From positions 1 to 10,987 of the forward strand of contig JBLINB010000053.1 of assembly GCA_047638975.1 (NCBI GenBank): 10,987 nt of DNA. The letters run 5' to 3'. Origin of the DNA: JAPKEZ01 sp047638975 (GTDB lineage: Bacteria > Planctomycetota > UBA1135). The position numbers were made by a program, and so were the translations under genes. The notes below the pieces were generated by a model, which saw nothing but the letters and a program-made list of their open reading frames with translations, had not been told where the DNA came from and made no database searches. Each line of letters opens with the position of its first letter. Positions within the stretch are counted from its first letter, which is position 1. Positions 1 through 5,710 of this stretch are shown one piece after another.

Positions 1-531
1 TAAGCGCATGTTAGTTTCTTTTTCAACGGTGGCCGCGAAGCTGAATTCGCTGGCGAAGATCGGCATTTGGTGCCGTCGCCTAAAGTGGCGACTTACGATT
101 TAAAGCCCGAGATGTCGGCCTACGAGATAACGGCTGCAGTGCTGAATAAGCTCGAAGCCGGTGAACATGCACAGTATGTGATTAACTTCGCCAACTCTGA
201 CATGGTGGGGCACACTGGCCTTATCCCAGCTGCTGAAGCCGCGGTGCGCGCGGTTGACGCTTGCCTGAAGCAGATTGTCGATAAAGCGCTAGAGCTCGGA
301 GGAACGGTGGCTATTACTGCTGACCACGGCAATGCTGAACAGATGCGCGACCCGGTTACCGGCGACGTCCACACGGCGCACACCATTAATCCGGTGCCGT
401 TGCTGCTAATCAGCGATGCATTCAGCGGTGTTGAAATGCGCGAGGGTGTTCTTGCCGATGTCGCACCGACCTTGCTTAAGATAATGAATCTCGAGCAGCC
501 GAAAGTTATGGACGGCCAGCCGTTGTTCTAG
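1..531 (+). CDS. gpmI: 2,3-bisphosphoglycerate-independent phosphoglycerate mutase, C-terminal part (5'-truncated by window edge)
   Basis: This is the 3' end of the cofactor-independent phosphoglycerate mutase, a cytosolic glycolytic enzyme that interconverts 3- and 2-phosphoglycerate using two Mn ions. The reading frame holds typical family sequence from base 4: AHVSFFFNGG, then GEDR and SPKVATYDL. It then has the metal-binding motifs SDMVGHTG (Asp and His ligands), ADHGNAEQM (Asp-His pair) and HTAHT (His ligand). It ends with a TAG stop at 529-531, at the usual family C-terminus (GQPLF). The catalytic serine half lies outside the window. Oddity: the first codon of the window, bases 1-3, reads TAA where the family has a conserved Tyr (KYAHV). 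The gene is therefore either interrupted here or the edge base is wrong. A TTG at 67 is the first in-frame start-like codon but falls inside conserved sequence, so it is not a real start. The next gene begins 34 bp downstream on the same strand. Confidence 0.93.
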
Positions 532-550
532 TTTTATTTGGCCGCGACGC

Positions 551-556
551 TACAAT
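551..556 (+). promoter_or_regulatory. Candidate -10 box just upstream of ychF
   Basis: TACAAT lies 9 bp before the ychF ATG at 566 and matches the sigma70 -10 consensus TATAAT at five of six positions. Transcription starting about 7 nt downstream would give a transcript with almost no leader, which fits the absence of a Shine-Dalgarno sequence. No convincing -35 box is visible at 16-18 bp spacing, so this is a candidate only. Confidence 0.4.
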
Positions 557-565
557 TTGCCCCCT

Positions 566-1657
566 ATGAGCGTCTCCTGCGGCATTGTTGGCCTACCTAA
601 TGTAGGCAAATCCACCATCTTTAGCGCCTTAAGCGAAGCTAAGGCCGAAGTGGGTAATTTCCCTTTTTGTACTATCGATCCTAATACTGCGATCGTCGAA
701 GTACCTGATCAACGTCTGTTTGAAATCCATTCGCGTATCAACACGCAAAAAGTGATTCCAGCAGTGGTTAAAGTGGTTGATATCGCTGGCCTGGTAAAGG
801 GCGCAAGTGAAGGCGAGGGCATGGGCAATAAGTTTTTGTCGAACATCAAAGAGTGTGATGCCGTCATGCAAGTGGTGCGTTGTTTCGGTGGCGATAAGGT
901 TTTACGCGACGAAGCGATCGACCCATTAGGCGACATCGAAATCATTGAAATGGAACTCGCGCTTGCCGACTTGGCTACAGTCGAGCGCAACATCGATCGC
1001 TTGGCGAAAAAACTGCGACTCGGTGACAAAGAAGTCGTCGCTCAACATGCCACCTTCGTCAAAGCACAAGCGGTGTTAGCCGAGGGCAGCCAACTACGTT
1101 CTGTAGAATGGAAGGCTGACGAACTCGAATACCTTAAGCCAATGTTCTTGATGAGCATCAAGCCGATGCTGTACGTGGCAAATGTCGCTGACGACGATTT
1201 GGCTGGCGAAAACGAATGGTGTCAAGCAGTCGCTAAACACGCTGCTGAATATAATTGCCAGTGGGTGCCTATCTGCGGCGACCTCGAGCTAGAATTGCGC
1301 AACCTCGACCCCGAAGATCGCGATATGTTCATGGAAGATCTAGGCGTAGAAGAACTAGGTCTCGGACGCTTAATCCAGTCGGTCTATACGCTGCTTGGCT
1401 TGCAAACATACTTTACTGCTGGCGAAAAAGAAGTACGCGCCTGGACCATCCATAAAGGCGATTCAGCACCCGTTGCTGCCGGCGTCATCCATACTGACTT
1501 CGAAAAGCAGTTTATCCGTGCCGAAGTTTACTCCGTCGATGATTTGATTGCACATGAATCGGAATCAGCGATTAAGTCTGCGGGCAAGTTACGCACCGAA
1601 GGCCGTGATTATGAAATGCGCGAAAGTGATGTCGTACACTTTTTGCTCGGCGGCTAA
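566..1657 (+). CDS. ychF: YchF/OLA1-family redox-regulated P-loop ATPase
   Basis: A cytosolic OBG-family P-loop NTPase. In this family the enzyme prefers ATP, associates with ribosomes and is linked to oxidative-stress responses. The ATG at 566 gives 363 residues, the same length as E. coli YchF, and begins MSVSCGIVGLPNVGKS. An in-frame TTG at 557 would add only three residues and is less likely. Visible motifs are the P-loop GLPNVGKS (residues 9-16), NFPFCTIDPN (31-40), the G3 motif DIAG (72-75) and the C-terminal TGS domain (about 278-362) with LQTYFTAG and EVRAWTI. The G4-like specificity motif reads NVAD (206-209), where E. coli has NVNE. There is no Shine-Dalgarno sequence. The gene stops with TAA directly against the stop of the convergent grxC. 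Confidence 0.97.
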   Translation: MSVSCGIVGLPNVGKSTIFSALSEAKAEVGNFPFCTIDPNTAIVEVPDQRLFEIHSRINTQKVIPAVVKVVDIAGLVKGASEGEGMGNKFLSNIKECDAVMQVVRCFGGDKVLRDEAIDPLGDIEIIEMELALADLATVERNIDRLAKKLRLGDKEVVAQHATFVKAQAVLAEGSQLRSVEWKADELEYLKPMFLMSIKPMLYVANVADDDLAGENEWCQAVAKHAAEYNCQWVPICGDLELELRNLDPEDRDMFMEDLGVEELGLGRLIQSVYTLLGLQTYFTAGEKEVRAWTIHKGDSAPVAAGVIHTDFEKQFIRAEVYSVDDLIAHESESAIKSAGKLRTEGRDYEMRESDVVHFLLGG

Positions 1658-1912
1658 TTAGCTCGTCAACGTATCTAATTCGCCAGACTTGTTTAACTCG
1701 GCCAAGTCGTCGTAACCACCAATTAACTTGTCGTTAATAAGGATTTCAGGCACCGTCATGCGACCGTCGCAACGCTCGAGCATTTCTTCGGTGCGCTCTG
1801 GGTTAGTAGATAAGTTGATTTCTTCCCATGACAAACCTTTTGATTCAAGCAAGCGCTTGGCAAGAGTGCAGTATGGGCAGACATTTTTAGTGTAAATTTC
1901 GATTTTCGCCAT
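1658..1912 (-). CDS. grxC: Dithiol glutaredoxin, GrxC (Grx3) type
   Basis: A small cytosolic glutathione-dependent thiol-disulfide oxidoreductase that reduces protein disulfides and glutathionylated proteins. The ATG at 1912 gives 84 residues, close to E. coli Grx3. The active site is CPYC (Cys12 and Cys15), the cis-Pro motif is TVP (53-55), and the glutathione-binding loop is IGGYDDL (64-70). An in-frame ATG at 1939 would add nine residues (MRSAYYIGI) that have no counterpart in the family. It would also make the start codon overlap that of the divergent bolA-like gene and place the promoter within the coding region, so 1912 is preferred. The gene is divergent from the bolA-grxD pair and ends exactly where ychF ends: the hexamer TAATTA carries both stop codons. 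There is no Shine-Dalgarno sequence. Confidence 0.94.
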   Translation of the reverse strand: MAKIEIYTKNVCPYCTLAKRLLESKGLSWEEINLSTNPERTEEMLERCDGRMTVPEILINDKLIGGYDDLAELNKSGELDTLTS

Positions 1913-1949
1913 GATGCCGATATAATATGCGCTTCTCATGGAAAATCAA
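1913..1949. promoter_or_regulatory. Overlapping bidirectional promoter, grxC / bolA-grxD
   Basis: Only 25 bp separate the two divergent start codons. Plus strand: a perfect -10 TATAAT lies at 1921-1926, 11 bp before the bolA-like ATG; the -35 at 17-18 bp spacing is weak. Minus strand: TATTAT (1927 down to 1922) lies 16 bp from TTGATT (1949 down to 1944), a good sigma70 match that puts its -35 inside the bolA-like coding region. The two -10 elements overlap in one near-symmetric AT block. Predicted transcripts in both directions would have leaders of only a few nucleotides. The motifs are seen in the sequence; promoter activity is inferred. Confidence 0.6.
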
Positions 1950-2177
1950 GACATTGCTAAAATAATTACTGACGCCATCGCTGGTGCTAGTTGTCAAGTT
2001 ACCGACCTAACGGGTACTGCCGATCATTGGGCAGTTAAAGTCGTGTGGCCTGGTTTCACTGATATGACTTTGATTAAACAACATAAATTAGTAATGGAAG
2101 CCGTCCGTCCGTATATGACTGATGGTACTAACGAAATCCACGCTGTCCAAATAAGCACCTTCTCTGACAATGACTGA
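1938..2177 (+). CDS. BolA/IbaG-family protein
   Basis: A 79-residue BolA-like protein. In this family the fold resembles a class II KH domain, and members pair with monothiol glutaredoxins through a shared [2Fe-2S] cluster to take part in Fe-S trafficking and iron sensing. The family signature is seen at the C-terminus as NEIHAVQIST, with the invariant His at residue 68 that serves as a cluster ligand in characterised BolA-Grx pairs. His30 in TADHWAVKV and Cys19 are possible second ligands. The length fits IbaG-type proteins better than the longer E. coli BolA. The last eight bases overlap the start of grxD (ATGACTGA), so translation of the two genes is probably coupled. The start at 1938 has no Shine-Dalgarno sequence and follows TATAAT closely, consistent with a leaderless or very short-leader mRNA. 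Confidence 0.9.
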   Translation: MENQDIAKIITDAIAGASCQVTDLTGTADHWAVKVVWPGFTDMTLIKQHKLVMEAVRPYMTDGTNEIHAVQISTFSDND

Positions 2178-2487
2178 TCTCAAACAACAACTCGAGCAAG
2201 CAATTGCTGATAACACCGTTTTGGTTTTCGCCAAGGGTAACAAAATGTTTCCACGCTGTGGCTTTTCTAAAGCTGTAGTAGATATGTTCAATGAAATCGG
2301 TTGCCCATTTGAGGTGGTTGATATTTTCGAGCACGAAGACATCAAGCCAACTTTAATTTCAATCACCGATTGGCCAACGACACCACAGGTGTTTATCGGT
2401 GGCGAATTTGTGGGTGGTGGCGACATCGTCCGCGAGATGCATGCCCGCGGAGAATTAGCGCCACTAGTTACCGCTGCTACAAAATAA
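2170..2487 (+). CDS. grxD: Monothiol glutaredoxin, Grx4/GrxD family
   Basis: A 105-residue CGFS-type glutaredoxin, a cytosolic carrier of [2Fe-2S] clusters that forms homodimers or heterodimers with BolA proteins. Seen motifs: the glutathione-binding Lys22 in FAKGNKM, the active-site CGFS at 30-33 (MFPRCGFS), WPTTPQVFIGG (68-78) containing the TxP motif, and GGGDI (82-86). All are typical of E. coli Grx4, which is about ten residues longer at the C-terminus. The ATG lies inside the end of the bolA-like gene with an 8-nt overlap, indicating one transcript and matched production of the two partners. The 3' end overlaps the convergent M28 peptidase gene by 11 bp, leaving no room for an intrinsic terminator between them. 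Confidence 0.96.
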   Translation: MTDLKQQLEQAIADNTVLVFAKGNKMFPRCGFSKAVVDMFNEIGCPFEVVDIFEHEDIKPTLISITDWPTTPQVFIGGEFVGGGDIVREMHARGELAPLVTAATK

Positions 2488-4936
2488 GTAGTGTTAGCAT
2501 ATTCGAGTCGTCGACACCGGAGCTATTCATTGCGCCGCCTTCGACGTAAGCAATAGTGTTTGGTGCAACCGACATCGGAACACTAAAGTTTATGGTTGCG
2601 GCTCCGTTACCATCGGCAGTGCCGGTGCGCACAACGGTGTAGGGCGACCCGATATCGAAGTTATGACCAAAAATGCTAGTGCCAGCATTACTGAGGGCGA
2701 CCAATAAACCGTACCTTGCATTTGGTTGCATATTAGTCAATGAATAACTAACTGCTTGGCCAGGTTGTGCAACAGTTGCGCCATTTAGATTGAGCACATT
2801 ACTTGAACCACCGGAACTAGCAACCGTGTAAAGTTCGAAGTCGTCGATGTTCCAGCCGCCAAATTCTAGACCGGCGTCGGATTTTAATCGAAATTCAACC
2901 TGCACTGCCGGGTTGTTGTCGGCATAGCCTGAAATGTCTATGTCTTGCACGCTCCAATTATTATCTAAGAGATTAGTGTTGGCTGGGTTGCTCCAGACAA
3001 CGCTGCCATTCACTCGAATTTCGGCTTGGTCATATTGAGATTCTTCAACGGTTAGCCAGCGTGCAAAGCTTAGAGTAACCCCCGTTTTCGCTGAACAATC
3101 AATTATCGGCGACAGTAACGCATTATCTACATTCGTAGCGTATGAGCCGTTCCAGCCGCTGCCGCCTAAATCGTTCGCCCAAACATTTGAGCCAGAGAAA
3201 GCGCTTGCCGAATCGCCGGCTTGACCTTGCGGAGCACCACGCTGCCAGTCGTCTTGAGTGGCATATTGCACGTGCGTCCAGCCGTTGTCGGTTGAGCTCT
3301 CAAAGTCGTCAAAGAAGATTGATTGAAACAGTCCGACATGAAAACGGTAGTTATTTTCGCCAGCATTAAAACCATCAGGTAACCATTTTTGATTGCCGGA
3401 GGAGTCGATCGCAGTTACGTAGTATTCAACCTTTGCCGGGCTAGCCTGTCCGGGAATATTACCGCTAAAAGTATTCCCTGCCGTTGGCGACATTGAGACT
3501 TGATTAAAGGTGCTTGCGGTGTCTAGTTTCCAGTATAAAGTGGCAGTGCTAACAGTCGCAGACGTATTCGATATCGCATTCAAGTTCACAACGTAAGGCC
3601 CGCTCTCGTCTTGTGTGTCAGCGAGTGGCGTGTGACTTAAAGTCATCGACAATGGCTGCGCCAATTCGGCAACCGTGGCCAATGCCCCTTGAGTAATTAG
3701 AGTTGCCAATACAAAATCATTAGCTGACGTGCCACTGACATCGTTGTAACCGTGAATGAATGGGCTATACGAACCTAGGTCTTCGAACGGGAAAGTCGAT
3801 GGGAATCCGTGATTGAAAAAGGATCGATGATCACTAGTGCCACCAGACAAATAGCCAATGTTCACCGGTAGTGTAGGGACGTAAGCTTGGTAGATATCCA
3901 TAGCGAAACTGTTTAATCCAGGATCGGTATCGTTGGTCACAAAGCCAACGCTAAGGCTGTCGCCAGGCGCACGGTACGCAATCATGTCGAGTTGCACCAT
4001 GCCAATAACGTTTTGCCCACTTGCTTCTAGATACGCGGCGTACGCTTCTGAGCCTAGCAAGCCCGATTCTTCGCCAGACCATGCGCAAAAACGGATGGTA
4101 TAATCAAATTGTTGACCACTTAAAATGCGAGCGATTTCAAGCACTGCCGAAGTACCAGAGGCATCGTCATCGGCGCCAGGGGCAGTGGCCGTATCACCAG
4201 CATAATTAATAGAGTCGTAGTGAGCACCAATAACTACAATCTTGCTTGGGTCGATGCTACCGGGCAGTTCGGCAATAACTACATCAGCGCCAGTGTCGTA
4301 GTCAAACGTAGTAGTGTTTAAACCCAAAGCACTCAGGCGCGACACTAACCAATTTTCGGCAGCAACCTCACCCGGTTGACCATGACGGCGTGTGCCGAAG
4401 GCCTCCATGGTTGCGACGTCGGTGCTTAGATTGGTTTGGCTAACTTGCGCCACCAAACCCTGTACAAAAGCATTCGGAGCAATTGCGTTGCTGCGACCAC
4501 CACTAAATTTGCTCGGAGTTATTGCGCGTGTACCGATTTTGCGGACGGCACCGTGGCACTGAAAAATCGGGCCACTAACCGTTGCCAACATCGTTTTGGT
4601 GAGACCGCGTAATTGTACATGTCCGCCAGGAGATGTCCAGAGTTGCCGACCTAATGCCGCCAACGCTTGATCGTGATGCTCCGGATGCGCCACGATAGTA
4701 AATAATTCTTCGTCGCCATTTAAATCAGGGATGTCGATGCATTCAACAGCAAAGCGTGTAATCAAATTTTGATCAAACTCACCGATGATATAAGTGCCTA
4801 CATCGTCAAACATTTCTCCTTGGCGAATTAAGGCGTCGCGTAATTCGATGTCTTGGCCGTAGTGGTAGGCTGCGAAGTCTATCGGTTGAACGCTTAGCTG
4901 TTGAGCGAATAGGGCTATCGTGATTGAGGCTAACAT
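2477..4936 (-). CDS. Exported M28-family aminopeptidase with three-domain C-terminal tail
   Basis: An 819-residue di-zinc aminopeptidase resembling Vibrio proteolyticus aminopeptidase. All M28 residues are present: His239 (GAHYDS), bridging Asp257 (APGADDDASG), catalytic Glu289 and ligand Glu290 (SGEESG), Asp317 (QLDM) and His370 (TSDHRS). The likely layout is a short signal at 1-12, a pro-region of unknown fold at about 20-150, the catalytic domain at about 155-425, an Ig/Fn3-like domain at about 436-535 (PAKVEYYVTAID), a MAM/immune-inhibitor-A-like jelly roll at about 537-705 (GGWNIDDFEL), and a C-terminal domain at 711-819 ending DDSNMLTLLIL. The tail matches that of the 966-residue protease upstream in the operon. 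Oddities: the signal peptide has no basic residues, and there is no Shine-Dalgarno sequence. A TAA at 4951-4949 bounds the frame, so no longer start exists. It probably removes N-terminal residues from peptides outside the cytoplasm. Confidence 0.92.
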   Translation of the reverse strand: MLASITIALFAQQLSVQPIDFAAYHYGQDIELRDALIRQGEMFDDVGTYIIGEFDQNLITRFAVECIDIPDLNGDEELFTIVAHPEHHDQALAALGRQLWTSPGGHVQLRGLTKTMLATVSGPIFQCHGAVRKIGTRAITPSKFSGGRSNAIAPNAFVQGLVAQVSQTNLSTDVATMEAFGTRRHGQPGEVAAENWLVSRLSALGLNTTTFDYDTGADVVIAELPGSIDPSKIVVIGAHYDSINYAGDTATAPGADDDASGTSAVLEIARILSGQQFDYTIRFCAWSGEESGLLGSEAYAAYLEASGQNVIGMVQLDMIAYRAPGDSLSVGFVTNDTDPGLNSFAMDIYQAYVPTLPVNIGYLSGGTSDHRSFFNHGFPSTFPFEDLGSYSPFIHGYNDVSGTSANDFVLATLITQGALATVAELAQPLSMTLSHTPLADTQDESGPYVVNLNAISNTSATVSTATLYWKLDTASTFNQVSMSPTAGNTFSGNIPGQASPAKVEYYVTAIDSSGNQKWLPDGFNAGENNYRFHVGLFQSIFFDDFESSTDNGWTHVQYATQDDWQRGAPQGQAGDSASAFSGSNVWANDLGGSGWNGSYATNVDNALLSPIIDCSAKTGVTLSFARWLTVEESQYDQAEIRVNGSVVWSNPANTNLLDNNWSVQDIDISGYADNNPAVQVEFRLKSDAGLEFGGWNIDDFELYTVASSGGSSNVLNLNGATVAQPGQAVSYSLTNMQPNARYGLLVALSNAGTSIFGHNFDIGSPYTVVRTGTADGNGAATINFSVPMSVAPNTIAYVEGGAMNSSGVDDSNMLTLLIL
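2480..3631 (-). repeat. Shared C-terminal tri-domain tail, copy in the M28 peptidase
   Basis: Encodes residues of about 436-819 of the M28 peptidase. It is paralogous to the tail of the M36-like protease at 5714-6850. At the protein level, blocks such as TQDDWQRG, GWNG-YATNV, FGGWNIDDFE, FDIGSPY and DDSNMLT are the same in both. At the DNA level similarity is moderate; the longest identical stretch noticed is 15 bp (2910-2924 versus 6147-6161). This points to an old duplication rather than a recent one. Confidence 0.85.
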
Positions 4937-4948
4937 AGTATGGATTGT

Positions 4949-5704
4949 TTAAGGTTTTCTAAAGAGGTAGATGAAACGCGAAGTCGTGTCTTGACCGCCA
5001 TGCTCGCTAGAAAAGATTTTCCAGTCTAGAGTGTCATCGGGGTTGAATAACGTTTGGCTTTCAGCTTCGAACACGAAGCCGGCAGCTTCAATCTCGGCAC
5101 GTACTAATTGTGCTTCGACTCGGTGTAATCGCTGACCTTCACTCATACCAGCGCCTTCTTTTGCGTGGTGATCGACTACGCCGAATAGGCCGCCGGACTT
5201 GAGTGAATTAAACATGAGTGCGTTAAACACTTTGCGGTCGACTTTTTGCCAACCAAAGTCGTGGTAGAAACGCACCAGTAGCGCCGCATCAAGATCAGTG
5301 GGTAAGCCGGCATCCTTGAATTCAGTGTCGAGACGCATAACGTTAGGCAAGCGATTATTCAGCAGGCGCTCGGTGAGCGGGGCTTCTGCAAAAACGCGTA
5401 ACGGAATCGCAGTGTTTTGGCAGTAGACTTGGCCGTCTTCGCCGACTGCACGCGATAAGAGTTCGGTGTAATAACCGTCACCGGCCATCATGTCCGCCAC
5501 GTGCATGCCTGGCTTTATACCGAAGAAATCCAAGACACTTGCTGGGTGTCGATTCGCGTCGCGCTTAAGGTCGCTTCCCATCCGATTAGGATGGGAAACT
5601 GAAGCTGAAATGAGGTCGTCACTGTTGTGGTTCATCTCTGGTCGCGCTGTTGCGCATGAGGCGCCAAGAATCGCAACTAGAGATGCTTTAAGAAGAAAAC
5701 GCAT
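4949..5704 (-). CDS. Exported class I SAM-dependent methyltransferase-like protein
   Basis: A 251-residue protein resembling the predicted methyltransferases of the COG4798 type. The N-terminus (MRFLLKASLVAILGASC) looks like an export signal with a possible cleavage site after ATA at residue 20. The Cys at 17 is preceded by GAS, a poor lipobox, so a lipoprotein is possible but not favoured. The Rossmann-like SAM motif I reads VADMMAGDGYY (69-79), preceded by NRHPASVLDFFGIKPGM, which is characteristic of the family. Further motifs are RFYHDF (145-150) and VVDHHAKEG (176-184). The substrate is unknown. It sits between two secreted proteases, 6 nt after one and 12 nt before the other, so it is almost certainly co-transcribed with them. 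How SAM would be available outside the cytoplasm is unclear; the protein may act before export, bind another ligand, or remain cytoplasmic-facing. Confidence 0.85.
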   Translation of the reverse strand: MRFLLKASLVAILGASCATARPEMNHNSDDLISASVSHPNRMGSDLKRDANRHPASVLDFFGIKPGMHVADMMAGDGYYTELLSRAVGEDGQVYCQNTAIPLRVFAEAPLTERLLNNRLPNVMRLDTEFKDAGLPTDLDAALLVRFYHDFGWQKVDRKVFNALMFNSLKSGGLFGVVDHHAKEGAGMSEGQRLHRVEAQLVRAEIEAAGFVFEAESQTLFNPDDTLDWKIFSSEHGGQDTTSRFIYLFRKP

Positions 5705-5710
5705 TTCTGA

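Noticed and set aside
709..1029. Minus-strand reading frame inside ychF, and similar frames inside gpmI and the proteases
   Set aside because: They are antisense to strongly conserved coding sequence, and their compositions look like frame shadows.
1910..1939. Longer grxC start at the minus-strand ATG at 1939
   Set aside because: It would add MRSAYYIGI, which is absent from the family, overlap the divergent start codon and remove the promoter space; the ATG at 1912 gives the normal Grx3 length.
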